From contig CM049400.1 of NCBI GenBank assembly GCA_026929865.2, positions 20,602,501 to 20,666,500 on the forward strand: 64,000 nt of DNA. The letters run 5' to 3'. Below are positions 1 to 11,492 of this stretch, one piece after another. The notes below the pieces were generated by a model. It was not told the DNA's origin. It was given only the letters and a program-made list of their open reading frames with translations, and did no database searches. Position 1 is the first letter of the stretch. Each line of letters starts with the position of its first letter. The stretch comes from Hyperoplus lanceolatus (lineage: Eukaryota > Chordata > Actinopteri > Uranoscopiformes > Ammodytidae). Made by a program: the position numbers and the translations under genes.

Positions 1-284
1 CGTGCCAATAGCTTCGACCACGTTCAGGTGGACAATCAAGGGGCCAGTGCTTCTCAGCACATTCTGTACAGCGCCGTAACACTGCGCTACAGCTGCTTTT
101 CAGGCGCCAGGAGGTCGGCGTCCAGCCTCCGCCCTCCCCCAGAGTCCTTGGGGGTGCTACTCGATGCTCGGTAGGTTCTACTCAACCGAAGTTCAGGTAC
201 CAGGAGGTGGGGCGGGGTCGCCCCGTTCTGGACTAAGACGGCGGAATCAATGCCTCACGATTCTTCCTTTCCCCATGCTGCGTG

Positions 285-910
285 TTGCAGGGGTCCTCCA
301 GTCTATCGCTCAGGCGGACTGGGTTGTGTCATAGCCCTGAAAGATGCTACTTTCAAGTCCCTACTGCCCAATGTCACAGGTGGTCCTCCCCTTTGCATTT
401 CTGGGCAGGGTGTACCGGTTCAGGGTTCCTCCGTTTGGGCCGTCCCTGGCTCTGCGGATATTAAACATTGTGTGGCAGCATCCCTGCCACCATTACAGCT
501 CAGCTGGTGCTCGAGTCGGCGGCCATGCGAGCCTGCCTTTCTCCATAGCGCGTAGCTACCGTTCAGCAGCTACTACAGCACTCCATGCAATGGAGGCTGC
601 TGGAGTACAGCCTCTTCCTTCGACTGATAAGTATGCTGACCTCAGCATAATCTAATTATCATTATCCAAGCTGTCCAAGTTCCAGGTGTCCGGAACACAG
701 CGATAGAAAAGGGCCACCCCCGGGGAGTGGAGACTCCATCCGGAGGTGGTGGGCATGATTTGGACAAGTATGGCAGGGCAGTGGCATATCTCTTTGCTTC
801 CGAAGAGATGACCCACTGTCCCCCTGGGTTCTCCTAGATGGAGAGGACCAGTCCCCTAAGGCAGGATGCTCTGGCTAATGCTTGGCCAGTCATCCTGCTT
901 TGTGCATTTC
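285..910 (+). pseudogene. DIRS reverse transcriptase / RNase H remnant (copy A)
   Basis: The translated pieces keep the DIRS RT order: a degraded DWVVS..LKDA block near 315-350, then FAFLGRVYRFRVPPFGPSLA at about 390-450, which matches the family's FAF-G-Y-F-VLPFGLS-AP motif. A frameshift near 385 separates the two parts, and a stop interrupts the first. At about 725-905 another frame resembles RNase H (EWRLHPEVVGMIW, then a block like LFASE-TTHCPLWFS). No YxDD catalytic box is seen, so this copy cannot encode a working enzyme as read. Copy B at 23955-24590 is the same and differs by homopolymer indels. Confidence 0.75.
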
Positions 911-1499
911 CTTCGCACCGTTGCTTTTGTGTTTTTCACTAAAAGCCCGGTTGCTAAGTGTATGCTCGAATGTATTGTCTTTCTAGCATTGTTGCACTGT
1001 TGATCGGGTGCTAAGTTCGCCTAGACCGGTTGCTTACTTTGATTTAATCAACAGCGAGTGGCTTGGGGTGAGCCAAGCCACCGCCACAGTATTTGTAGAA
1101 TTGTCGCCTAGAGCGGTTGCATAGGCTACTAATTTGCTCGTCAAGTGGGCGGCTTCGGGTCAGAAGTCGCTTTCACTGTGTATTGAGCTGTGTCCCACCA
1201 GCGTGGGCTCTCACCTAAGCCTTGCGTGCATAGCTTACTTATTGCTTGCCAGTGGATGAGCCGTGCCACACACTATGTGTGTAGCTTTTGTTACTGACAA
1301 CACTGGATGGGGTCCAGCATTGCAGTTACAGCCTACGTTTGGTGGCTCCACATTGGCCAGGAAGGCCATGGATCCCAGCGTTACTAAACTCCTCAAGGAG
1401 AGCCTTGGTGCCTTCCAGGGAGACAGGACCTTCTGTCTCAGGTAGGCGGACACATGTGGCACCCGAACTCGGGGCGCCTGCAGCTGTGCGTGGGGCTCC

Positions 1500-2500
1500 T
1501 GGTAGCCAGGACCCACTGTTGACGTATTGCGACCAGTCAGAGGTCCATACCGTTTTAACTTCAGGGGCACTCGCCACTACATGGCGCTATACAGACAGGT
1601 GGAAGTTGTTTTCACAGTGGTGCATGGCACATGGCGAAGTCCCATGGACTTGTTCAGTGATAGTGATACTACACTTTCTGCAGTCTGTGTTGGGCAGCAG
1701 GACAGCTGCTTCCACCCTGTGCGTCTATGTGGCTGCGATATCGGCCGCACATGCAGGGGTGGACAACCAGACGGTAGGGTCCCACTACCTAGTCAGGCCA
1801 GAGGCTTCATTCAGCCACCATGACCCCTGAGGGCACCATCAGGGGACTTACAAGTAGTCCTGAGGGCCTTAGGTCTACCCCCATTTGGGCCGCTGAGTCA
1901 GGCAGACCTGACGCGGCTGTCTATGAGACGGCATTCCTCCTTGCCATTGCAACTGCAATCGGTCGGTGAACTCCATGCCTTGTCAGTAAGCCAGGCGTGC
2001 TTGCGCTGGCATGTAGAAGGGTCAGGAGTGGTGCTCTCGCCAAATCCATCCTTCCTATCCAAAACGATTGTCTCCCCACCATGTAAACCAATCGATCGAG
2101 TTGGCTGCTTTCAATCCCCTGGGCTCACCAGGGGATGCAGAAAGAACGTCAGACCCACTGTGCCCGGGGCGGGCGCTTAGGGCATAGGTTGTGGCAACAA
2201 CCAGCTTGCGTAAGACAAATACCTCTTTGTCTGCTATGGGAGCTGCAGGAAGGGGGCTGCCCTGTCCAAACAGAGACACTCCCACTGACTTGTGGATGTG
2301 GTCTTGAATGCATATAGAGCACATGGGGCTCCCCATGCCTTGGCCGTTGAGTGCCACTCTACCAGGAGTATGGCTACATCATGGGCTGCCTTGAAGCGGA
2401 TTTCACGGCAGGACATTTGCGCCACGGCTACATGGTCTTCATCATGTACGTTGCGCAGCTCTACAGAGTAAATGTTGCTCCACCTCATCCGGTGGGATGA
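1500..2500 (+). pseudogene. DIRS tyrosine recombinase remnant (copy A)
   Basis: The family cuts and rejoins DNA to insert a circular cDNA. The N-terminal SAM-like domain is readable at about 1535-1760 (WRYTDRWKLFSQWC, then FLQSVLGSRTAASTLCVYVA). The catalytic half follows with GELHALSVSQACL near 1970 and the HSTR box (the H-x-x-R motif) at about 2355-2366. QLYRVNV near 2455-2475 holds the likely nucleophilic tyrosine, and the frame ends at a TGA near 2500. Frameshifts separate these blocks, and the first catalytic Arg region (usually SARRV-EL) is altered to AIGR-GEL. It is inactive as read. Confidence 0.78.
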
Positions 2501-2568
2501 CAGCTGTCTTGTTGATGGCTGCAAGCCCTTAATTGATGAGTACTCTTCGTGACCTTTTTGGTATAAGT

Positions 2569-2671
2569 CATCCAGTGCTGTAAGCACCGCCTCTGGCGGT
2601 CAGTAGGAATGAAATAGAACGATAGTTACGTATGTAACTACGGTTCTATGAGTTCCGGATGACCGCCAGAG
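2569..2671. repeat. DIRS internal complementary region (copy A)
   Basis: The second half is the reverse complement of the right end of the element (2852-2905). By comparison with copy B, the first half is the reverse complement of the element's left end. This is the diagnostic DIRS structure thought to template joining of the two termini into a circle. Confidence 0.85.
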
Positions 2672-2716
2672 TTCTCTGTCACTCAGACTTCTCAGACACC
2701 GCGAGAAGATTCAGTT

Positions 2717-2862
2717 GGAACAGAACCTCTGGTGACTTCCGGAATATATAGACATTCCCGGGGTCACCCAGGTGTCACAGGTGACTTTGTTGGTATAAAG
2801 ATCTCGACCTGCGCATGCGCTCGATGGAACATCCAGTGCTGTAAGCACCGCCTCTGGCGGTC
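2717..2862. repeat. DIRS right inverted terminal repeat (copy A)
   Basis: About 146 bp, from GGAACAGAACCTCTGG to CCGCCTCTGGCGGTC, and the reverse complement of 20833-20978. Short open frames across it are incidental. Confidence 0.85.
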
Positions 2863-2905
2863 ATCCGGAACTCATAGAACCGTAGTTACATACGTAACTA
2901 TCGTT

Positions 2906-4954
2906 TTAGTTTGATGAGCAGTTCCTTCTCGATGGCAATAGATGCCAGTGCAGAGAGTCGGGTCTGTCCAGTTGCATTCCGTGAGTACCTTTTAATGCGC
3001 TTGAGAGCTGAGAAGGATCGCTCCACTGAAGCTGTAGACACAGGTATGGTCACGATCAAGCAGGTGAGGGCATACAGCTGTGGCATGCTGACTGCTAGCC
3101 CTGTGCTACTCAAGAAAGACAGTAGGTCACTTGGGCTCTTTCCCTGAAAGTTGTTCATGCTGTACATCACTTTGAGCTCAGCTCTGAGTCTGCCCATGTC
3201 AAACTGGTCACCGTAGCTCTCCTCCAGGCTCCAGAGCTCTTCTTCGGGGAATGTTTGCTTGAATTTTGCAAACTGTTGTGCATCCAGCAATGCAACAAAC
3301 AGCAGACGTTCGTGATCGGAAAATCGATTCCTGATTTGCGTGCCGATGCTGTCGATTAGAGCTGTGTGTAGCTCTCGGAAGTGCGCGCATGGGTCTGGTC
3401 GGCCTCTGGCTGCGCTCGGCTGTCCCGCGGCCTCCGCTGTCCTCTCGTAGATGGCATCAAATTTTTCACGCTCGCCTTCAACACTCTGGCAAAAGTCTGC
3501 GATTCTGGCCAGACTGGAACTGCATGTCCAAACTCTTATTTTGCAGTATTCCGAAGAGCACATCAGCAAAATCAAAAATGTTGATGAAAGCAAAGAGAAA
3601 AAAACAGAAGTCATGGCTTGTCAATTGTGACAAGTGGCACAATGTACCGTTTCACGGTCAAAATCCTCCGCGTGATCAAGGATGTGCTGGAAAACCTCGA
3701 CCAGCTCAGCTCTTTTGTTGTGCACCGTGCCCACAAACCTGGAGTAGAAGTTCCACCTCACCTGTGAGACCCGCGGCAGCCGCCTCGCGCAAAATTCATC
3801 CAGCAGTTTTGTGCGTTTAGGAGAACGGGTAAAAAGGCGGACAATCCTCCCAGATTTGCAAAAAAAATCTTGCAGTCCCTGATTTTTGCTGCTCCCTGGG
3901 ACAACACCAGATTGAGTGTGTGTGCATAACAATGCACAAGAAGAGCTTGTGGGATTGCTTCTTTTACACGCGCCTGGACGCCATTCAGTCCCGATGCCAT
4001 TACAGCGGCTACATCATAGCACTGCGCCACCAACTTGGCCTTACACTCATAGCTGGTCAACGTGTCAAGGACCAATGCTGCTAAATCTGCTGCTCGCTTT
4101 TTTTCCGTGACATCCTCATATTTTAGAAATCGCTCCTTTACTCCGTGGTCTGTGACATACCGGAGCACATAGGACAGCTGGGCAGCGTTGCTGAAATCAG
4201 TGGTCTCATCCACCATGACTGCAACAAACTTTGTTTGACTGATCTCCTTCTTGATGGCATCATTCAGCACATCAGCAACAGCATTTATGATGTCATTCTG
4301 AATTTTGCCCGATGTTCCCGTAAAAACGGTGGCAGTGGCAAGGTGATTGCGCAGGTCCGCATCATAGTCGGACAGCAGAGACAGCAGTTCATGGTAATTA
4401 CCTCGGTTCAGGGACTCTTTCCCCTCGTTGTGTCCCCTGAATGGAAATTCTTGCTGTCCCAAAAAGATGACACAGTCAATGGGGCACTTGAGTATTTCAC
4501 GGTTTTTTCTTACTCTCTCATTGTGCAAGCTCGTCTCTCGTCTCCGCTGCTCATCCAGCTGCAAGTCAACCCTGGACACACCAAAGGTTTTTAAATGAAC
4601 CACCGATGTGAGGTGACGCTCAGAGGCCTGATGTTTTACAGCTGCCTTGGTGAAGCTGTTAAGACTGCTAAAACCGGCGCTGCTCCATGTCCCCCCACTA
4701 ATGTTAAACAGCAAACACGGCCAGCAGAATAGCTTGTTCTGAACGGGGCTAGCCGGTAGCCAGTCATAGCGGCCGTAGTTGCACTCTGTAAAGTGCCGCA
4801 CAAAACCTTTACCGGTCTGGGTCAGCCCATCCAGCTTCGGTGTAGGTCTTCCTCTTGAAATCAACTCTGTCTTCTCTCCAAACGATCGCCTTGAAAAAGG
4901 CAACCGAAGGAGATCAGAAACAGGATCGCTAGGTGCTGTGAAGGCAGTGGCCAT
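2906..4954 (-). pseudogene. hAT transposase, TTF zinc finger / ZMYM-like (copy A), broken
   Basis: This minus-strand gene would encode a hAT DNA transposase. From 4954 the protein has a TTF-type zinc-finger region (residues ~45-110, with CWPCLLF), a DUF4371-like catalytic region with VDETTD (~248) and HCYAHTLNL (~341), and a C-terminal hAT dimerisation domain with TASVERSFSALKRIK. In this copy a one-base shorter A run near 3832 shifts the frame, and a further shift lies near 3620. The C-terminal part is open at 2898-3614. The last codons are cut off by the DIRS insertion at 2905, so the apparent stop belongs to DIRS DNA. Copy B has the same layout with the first shift absent. Confidence 0.85.
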
Positions 4955-5388
4955 AGAAGTTCACTATCAACAACTCTCACTACGTGCCAACGATTCAAAA
5001 TTCGCTGATGACATCACAGGGGCCCAGCGCTGGCGCTGGTCCCTGAGGGCGTCCTATTACAAACATCAAAATCTGATTGGCTGATTACACACGTCAGTCA
5101 AATTTATTATCCAATGGAAGGTGGCAGCTTCAGCAGAAGGCTAGCAATACTTTTAGTGCTGGCCCCCGCTGGTGTGATAGCTGTGATGCGTTTTTTCAGC
5201 TCCGCTCAGCCTTACAAAAAAAATGGTTTTCCTTCTGAAATTATATTGTAACGTACTGAAAAAATATGGAATTAATACGCGTTCAGACACATTAATGTAA
5301 TTTTTAAAAAAATAATATATTTATTTATTATTTTTATTTTGACAGGGCCAGCAGAGAAGGCCCTGCTGGCCCTGACGGCCCACCACTG
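4955..5388 (-). mobile_element. hAT 5' region and terminal inverted repeat (copy A)
   Basis: This non-coding stretch precedes the transposase start and ends in the hAT terminus CCTGACGGCCCACCACTG (5371-5388), which read outward-in is CAGTGGTGGGCCGTCAGG. A local hairpin of the same sequence lies at 5343-5374. The 8 bp outside is CTTAATTG, but no matching opposite end with this duplication was found. The 50607-58484 element has closely related termini. Confidence 0.75.
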
Positions 5389-5739
5389 CTTAATTGGAAG
5401 CAGGCCACACACTACAATTTCTGAAGCTTGAAAAGATAAGATTTGCTTTAAAGGGTTCAAAGGGACAATTTTAGCAATGTTTGGCAGCCTTTCATTACAT
5501 ATCTGCTTGACCAGCTCTAAGGATGTACACATTTATTTTTTTTAATTTTATTTTATTTCACTTGTATTTTGCTATGGATCCCAAAAACTCCAAACTGTGC
5601 ACACACACTTTTTCTTTTTTTGTTGTCACTGTTTGTCTCATTGTTTCTATAATAATCATTGATTATTGATTTATTTTTGTCTGTTTGTCTTTTGGGGATA
5701 AAAAATAAATTTTACATTTGTAAAATGATGTTTTGCTAT
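5389..5739. other. Flank shared by both duplication copies, no gene recognised
   Basis: AT-rich DNA beyond the hAT end, also present at 29059-29406. A minus-strand open frame crosses it into the hAT end, but its amino acids match nothing I know and it includes the repeat terminus, so I do not call it a gene. Confidence 0.5.
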
Positions 5740-6914
5740 TGCCACTTTCACTGTCTTATCAGTTAACCGAGCCGCCTGTGTGCTCACAACAACACCGGGG
5801 GAATAAATAAAGAAGCGAGGCTGGTTTGACCCAGCAAACGTAGAGACGGCTGGCTTGACCAGGTGTTCCACAGCGCATAGTTTAACCCACATTCTTAAGT
5901 GCGGTTATCGCAGTCCAGCCTAAACCCCGCCCTACCAGTAAGGGTAGGGTCGGCGGTGGAAACAACACCGAGATTCTTAAAAGTGAGCTGTCCCGCTCTA
6001 AGCTGCTCTGATCCGACCCGCTCTACTCGGTGGAAACGAGGCATAAGGGGATTTGCTTATATCTGACTGTAGAACACCAAATGGTGTCAGAACCCCCGCA
6101 AATTCCTCTGCCTGAAGCCCAAGGCTTTGTTTGTGAATTCACACCCTTCGTCCCAGTGGGGTGCTGAGCCAGCCAAGCCCTTCCTCTCATCCCACAACCT
6201 CTTCTTGATTTTGAAATAGCTGGTGAGCTGTCTACACAAACTCTCTTCTCTTCAACCACCATCCAAGGTGGCTCTCTTCTCCCCCAACTTCCAAACTGGA
6301 AGGGGGAATCCGCCAAGTTCTCTGGAGACAGCCATCAGCCTCTCCACAGTGAGTGACCTGGTGCTGCTCTCATGCTCAGCCTAACGACAAGGAGGCTCGC
6401 CTCTAAGTGCTCTACCTGATCCCTACAGCACAGCTTGTCCAAACAGCCGTGAAGGCCCTCTCTGCTGCTCCAAGCAACCAAGGAGGAACCAAGGGATCAA
6501 ACCAAGCTGGCAACAAGGCCCTCAAGAGAAGAAGAACTACCAAGCACACGCTCTACTGAAGATCCAGAAAGCACCAGTTCATCCGAACTGCATCACGACA
6601 GGACCAGACCTGCTGAAAACCCAAACTCTGCAACCTTAAACTGGTTTTCCCAGCAACTCACCTGCTACCAGATCTTCAAACGTCTGGTATCATATTGAAC
6701 CATTGGGCAGTTAGCTTAGCTTAGCAAGAACCTATGGCTGAAATGACTGATAACTTGGAAATGTATATTTACTGATTTGAACTGGAGACAGAGCCTCAGG
6801 CTTCCCCCCACAGAACAAATGTTTTTCACACCTCCACACTCACACACACACCTCCACACTAACACATTCAGACATGCACTCACACAGACACATGTTTTTT
6901 CATTTGTTAGTTTA
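5740..6914. other. Unassigned segment, CA-rich leader-like sequence
   Basis: No coding region is recognised. The part from about 5950 to 6660 is rich in C and A on the plus strand, with few long open frames, and resembles the untranslated leader of a retroelement in composition only. It is followed by a CACACT-rich stretch at 6835-6895. Confidence 0.3.
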
Positions 6915-7912
6915 GGGCCCACTCACACTAGGGCTGTTTGCCTGTTCCGTGCTGTAGGAAGATTCAGCACGATTCCCCCTCCCCACTCCCCCCACTGGCC
7001 CGTGCTCACACTGCTCGTGGCCTGGGCACGTTTGCACCTTGCCTACGTCACCGTGCGCGTTTAGGATTTGGAGCGTAGTCTTGTAGGCTATACGACTGTT
7101 TGTGAATATTTTCATCCGGCCAAATTTGCATCATATATTCCACTTCCACATTAGAGCAATCCTTAAGCTATTGTTTTTTTTTAAAAATATAGCTTTGACG
7201 TAATAGGTCGCTGTGGACAGTCTCATATTTGTGCAGCACGCTGTTTATTATTAATATAACGGCTCCGTCATCAGACCATACGTACGATGGTTTTATACAC
7301 ATCGATCGCTCCATCAAATCCAAGTCAGGAACTTTTGTATGGGCAGAGATCGTTTTTTTTAAGTGTCTTTATAAAGCTCTTTGTTAAACCTAGTGTAGGC
7401 TACTGTTTCCTTATCACCGGGCCGCGGTGTGTTGTTTTGGGTGCGTCTCCACCGTCATGCGTAAAGACAGTCATGACAGCTGACGGGAGGAAAAAGAAAA
7501 AAATCATCTGACGAACGTGAGTAAACACGAAAACCTTTTTGCTTTGCTTTCTGCGCTCACCGATTTAGCACTCTCCCTTTTATTAGCCCACACCTAGGCC
7601 TACACACACGGTAATGTTCACACATTTTATGTAGCTACAAGTCCAAGTGGTGGGCAATTCTGGTGCCGACTAGTAAGGCAGCGGACGTTAACACACTATG
7701 CATCCTTAATAAATTCACGTCAGGAACGCCACCTGTGCGCTTGCTTGTGCGCGTGTCATCTTATTAGCATCTGTACTTTGGCCACGTGCCGTGGCCAAGG
7801 GGCTGTTCCGTGCTGGAATACAAGTTGGCGTGGTCACACTAGCCAAACGTTCTAGACTTTAGTATGCAAATTAGCTTTGGCACGGGGCCGCGGCCCTAGT
7901 GTGAGTGGCCCC
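6915..7912. mobile_element. Non-autonomous DNA transposon (Harbinger-like), about 1.0 kb
   Basis: The ends are inverted repeats: GGGCCCACTCACACTAGGGC on the left, and GGCCCTAGTGTGAGTGGCCCC on the right in parts. It is flanked by TTA on both sides (6912-6914, 7913-7915). An 8-bp reading, TTAGTTTA/TTAGTTTG, also fits, so hAT cannot be excluded. The TIR resembles that of 58893-60802, where a TTA duplication is proved. The interior at about 7200-7690 is a core shared with two other elements. Confidence 0.7.
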
Positions 7913-7915
7913 TTA

Positions 7916-8690
7916 GTTTGATTTTAGATGTGTTGATTTTACTACTTCTGTAAATAAATTACGTGTGTTTTTAATTGTGTTGGTTTCTTTAATATTGCAT
8001 AAGAATGAACATTGCCACTTCCATTAAGAATTAATTTGTCCTTCTAAATATTAATAACTTTTTATAGTTATTGATTTAATTATTAATTCAATTAATAACA
8101 TTTATGAGACTGATTTAGGTAAAGCTATCATTTTCTCAGTTAACTCTGAGTGGTGCCCCGTTCGAAGATAAATTAAATTAACTTCTGTTGTTTTATTTAA
8201 TTTTTCTTGACAAAACAGGAGGAAACTCCTATCCTTACTTATTGTTGCATTTTATGCAACAATAAGTATTGCATTTTATGCAACTTATAGACAAACTATG
8301 ACCTGTAACCACTACAGATACTAGAGGTTTTTGTTCTGCATGGAGTAGCGATGGAAGAGAAGTGTCTCTCATTTACTGTTCTATGGCTTACCATGATGGG
8401 GTTGTATCTTTAAGCTCATCAGGATATGCGTTTTTCCAGTAGGTAAAGGCACGGGCATTGGCTGCCTAGTAATAGTGCTGGAGGACGGGTAGGGCGAGGA
8501 CCTCCGCTATCACCAGTTGGTGTGATATGTGCCATAACATATAAAGTTATTAACGGTCATTACGCCTAGAGTATTCCATCTTTAAAACCCGGCCATCCGC
8601 CTGTATTGGGTAGAAGTTACCACATATTTTTGGCCATGAGGAAAACGGGTATTTTTGGACGTGTCGTTCCGTTATTTTTGTTAGCGTGCT
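7916..8690. other. AT-rich unassigned DNA with a small palindrome
   Basis: No gene is seen. Around 8241-8285 the words TTGCATTTTATGCAA and TTGTTGC/GCAACAA repeat and fold as a hairpin. 8390-8690 directly precedes the gag remnant and could be its leader; no LTR pair is visible. Confidence 0.3.
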
Positions 8691-8724
8691 CGGAGGCTAG
8701 CAAGACGGCTAGCACGGCGGCTAC

Positions 8725-9290
8725 ATGAACGGTGACGAGGGACCTCAAGTGCAAATGGCTATATTTGGGACTATCAGTTGAATTTATGAGGGAAACAAAG
8801 ACTGGTTGGAGTATAAAAAAAGGTTGGGACTTTTTTTCCTTGCTGATGGGATTACTGAGGAGGCTTAAAAGTGCTCTATCGCGTGTGGAGTGAGGACTTC
8901 CAAGCTGTTAAGGAACTTGGCTACACCGTGGAAACCAGGGGAGATCCCGTATGATGAACTTGCCCTGCTTGTGGGGAACCACCACAATCCAAAACCGTCT
9001 GTGATAGTCCAGCGATTTAAGTTTCACAGCTGTTTCCGGAAGCAAGGTCAGTCTGTTGCCAACTTTGTAGCCGAGTTACGGCAGCTCTCGGAGCATTGTG
9101 ACTTCGGGGCAGTTTTGGATGATATGCTCCGTGACAGATTGGTGTGCGGGATAAATAATGATGCCATACAGCGCCGCCTGCTGGGGGAAACCCCTCCATT
9201 GTCTTAAGAAAGCCCTAGAGATTTCCCATGGCATGGAAATGGCAGCTAATAATGCAAGAGATATCCAAAAAGGGAACGGAGTGTGATGTG
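8725..9290 (+). pseudogene. Ty3/Gypsy-type retrotransposon gag remnant
   Basis: The translated sequence follows the gag of fish Ty3/Gypsy elements. It runs from a start at 8725, through DWLEYKKRLGLFF near 8800, then SKLLRNLATPWKPGE, HHNPKPSVIVQRFKFHS and FVAELRQLSEHCDFG, to MLRDRLVCGINNDAIQRRLL near 9120-9180. After a frameshift it continues with ALEISHGMEMAANNA. In-frame stops occur near 8780 and 8865, and nothing of the nucleocapsid, protease or polymerase follows, so it is a truncated gag fragment. The longest uninterrupted frame is 8890-9207. Confidence 0.8.
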
Positions 9291-9846
9291 AGTGAGGCCC
9301 TGTTTCCACCTGGGATTATGATGTGATTTTGGTAATCCGATCAGTGGCGTAACTTTGATGTTCATATTGGTGGGGACACATTTTGGCGAAACGTCACACA
9401 ATTTGGCGAAATGCCCTCGCCCCAGACCCAGCATCCAACCGCTCACTAGTTTATTAACCAAACCAGTTTTATCATGTATCTATAGCCTACAGTTTAGTCA
9501 AGAGTTGAGCGGCTATCTATAGTTTTGCACTAAAAAACTTATTATATTCATACATCCTTGGCTGCTTATATTTCACAGTAGGGCTGTCCCCAACTCGGAA
9601 TTTCAGTTTACGAGTGAACCGTGGAGCGTGCCCGAGCCTCGGCGAGCCGGTGAAGGCTGCGGAGAATGGTGATTCGCGCGAGTAAAAAAGACAAGATGCT
9701 CGCGGTCTACGGGGGCTTAATTGATTCCAAGGCGACCTATCTTTACTACAGCACATAGCAGAGCAGAATCAATAGGCATATATAGTGCGCAATTTGCACA
9801 GCGCTAACGCTGAGCATTCACCAAAAAAAGTTTCACAGCTAATGTA
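9291..9846. other. Unassigned DNA
   Basis: No gene or known repeat recognised. The sequence at 9345-9420 (GGCGTAAC..., repeated TTTGGCGAAA) looks repetitive, but I see no second copy in the window. Confidence 0.3.
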
Positions 9847-9855
9847 GCCGTTAGC

Positions 9856-10432
9856 TAGCCTGGTCCAACCAGACCACCGTACTTCATTTCATTTGTACAA
9901 ATGGTCTGGAAGTGCTGTAATTGGCAAACGTTAACTCACTTGGAGGCGGGTGTCTGTCGAAGTTTAAAACTATTGGATCTGCCCAGTGCCACTTGACACA
10001 ACCCAACTCGATCACCACGCTTGGTCATCACGGGTGTCATGAGCCGGCTTTTGATGGTGCCTTCCAGTTGGACAGGGAAACTGAAATTTCCGCCTCACTA
10101 CATTACGTCTATGAATCTACCGGCAACAGTAACTTGTTAGAGCCTAACGCTTAGTTATTTGGACGAAAGGTTTTAGGCGTCCATACTTTCAAGTGAGCAG
10201 ATGCACTGGAACACAGACAGGTTGGAACTGGAACTACCAAGTCGGAAATCTCCTTCTTCCGAGTATAAAGCAACGTGAAAGACCAACTGAAACTGATGTC
10301 GCCACTCGCTCTGTTCGATTGGCCGATCGTAGATTCTCCGGAGAATCTGGGAAATGCGCTGTACACCCAGACCGACTACTGAAGGGAAAATGAAATTTGG
10401 CCGGAAGTAGGCGGGCGGGCGGAGCCAGGCTA
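9856..10432. mobile_element. MITE, 577 bp, hAT-like
   Basis: Short inverted ends TAGCCTGG...CCAGGCTA are flanked by identical GCCGTTAGC on each side (9847-9855 and 10433-10441). The duplication is 8 or 9 bp depending on where the end is set. No coding capacity is seen. Confidence 0.65.
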
Positions 10433-10512
10433 GCCGTTAGCACACTCGTAATTATTATGAGAAAAGATCTCATAGTTATGAGATAAATCACCCTCTCATT
10501 CATCAATAACGA

Positions 10513-10538
10513 TGTGTGTGTGTGTGTGTGTGTGTGTG
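10513..10538. repeat. (TG)13 microsatellite
   Basis: Uninterrupted TG dinucleotides. Confidence 0.97.
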
Positions 10539-10539
10539 C

Positions 10540-11490
10540 GCGTGCAGACGAGGTGAACCTAGCCATAGGCAAACGTAGGCAATTGCCTTGGTTTCCGGAC
10601 TACAATGGGCCCCATAATCAATACAATTATTTTAAATTTTTTTTTACTGTTCATTCATTAATCAGCTATCGCATCAGGTACTGAGGGACACTCTTTCAGC
10701 TTTACGCCCGTGATCACCGACTGGGCTTTTCTCCTGAACAGTCCCAGTGACTACATATCTGCGTAAAGTTGACATGGCTGCTACTTATTGTTATGCCCTC
10801 CTTGTAGAAAGTTCTTATGTGTTTGTATGAGTCAAGGATCACACCGAGTTTAAATGACTGCATTTAATCAAAGCATTCAAAAACTGTGCTCCGATACAGT
10901 AACAAACAGGAGGCAAGTGAACCAGCTCCAATCGGCATTCTGAATAGATGAGGCAACACAGTAATGGGTGGCTCCGTGGCTCATAATGAACAAACTGTAC
11001 ATATAATTTAACGAATGCTAATGTAGCTTATATACTTCTCCAAATGACAGCAGAAGCTGTTTTACCGCCTCAAAATTAAGCAACCAATCACCGCTACCTC
11101 AAACACAACCACCATTAAATCCCAACAGGAGGCAGCTAATCACAAATACATAAGGCGGACTATAAAGAGGCAACGCATTAACCCTTTCTCGTCGTTGTCA
11201 TATCCTTCTCATATTGATGTGGACAATTTCAGCACATTTGAATATTGGTATGGACAAGTCCACACCGTCCATACGCAATTTTACGCCCATGAATCCGATC
11301 AAAGGTGGCCAGCTCTCAGTCCGTGTGTTTACACTTGTCTGTCCACATGTGACTTCTTTGTCTACTTGTGACTTTATTTACCCGCCTACAAATCAACACG
11401 ACATCATTTCCGTTTGCATTGGTGTTTTTAACCGGTGGGGTTCAAACAAGTAAACATAACATAAATCAAGGGACATTTAGGCTAGAATAG
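10540..11490. other. Unassigned intergenic or intronic DNA
   Basis: No gene, RNA or clear repeat boundary recognised on either strand. Confidence 0.35.
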
Positions 11491-11492
11491 AT

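Larger units (their letters stand above)
1..2905 (+). mobile_element. DIRS retrotransposon, right portion (copy A)
   Basis: This is the 3' half of a DIRS-type, tyrosine-recombinase retrotransposon. In order it holds remains of reverse transcriptase and RNase H, a duplicated leader block, a tyrosine recombinase, an internal complementary region (2569-2671) and the right inverted terminal repeat (2717-2862). The element ends at the GTT at 2903-2905, beyond which the minus-strand hAT transposase starts in frame. Its left half lies outside the window; the full version is at 20814-26574. Confidence 0.88.
1..5739. repeat. Large duplication, copy A (left edge outside window)
   Basis: This stretch matches 23671-29406 almost base for base. 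It runs through the DIRS element, the interrupted hAT transposase, the hAT terminus at 5388 and a further 351 bp of shared flank. The match stops abruptly after GCTAT at 5739; copy B continues with different sequence at 29407. The few differences are mostly one-base changes in homopolymers (for example G runs near 112 and 735, A runs near 700, 935 and 3832). Because shared flank lies beyond the hAT end, this is a duplicated segment rather than two independent insertions, or else an assembly duplicate. Confidence 0.93.

Noticed and set aside
250-655. Short overlapping open frames taken as separate genes
   Set aside because: They are fragments of one frameshifted DIRS reverse transcriptase.
2732-2914. 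60-codon frame MTSGIYRHSRGHPG at the DIRS end (also 26401 and 20817)
   Set aside because: Lies wholly in the DIRS inverted terminal repeat and recurs only because that repeat does.
4145-4594. Plus-strand open frame of 149 codons (also 27815-28264)
   Set aside because: Antisense to the conserved hAT catalytic region; no recognisable protein of its own.
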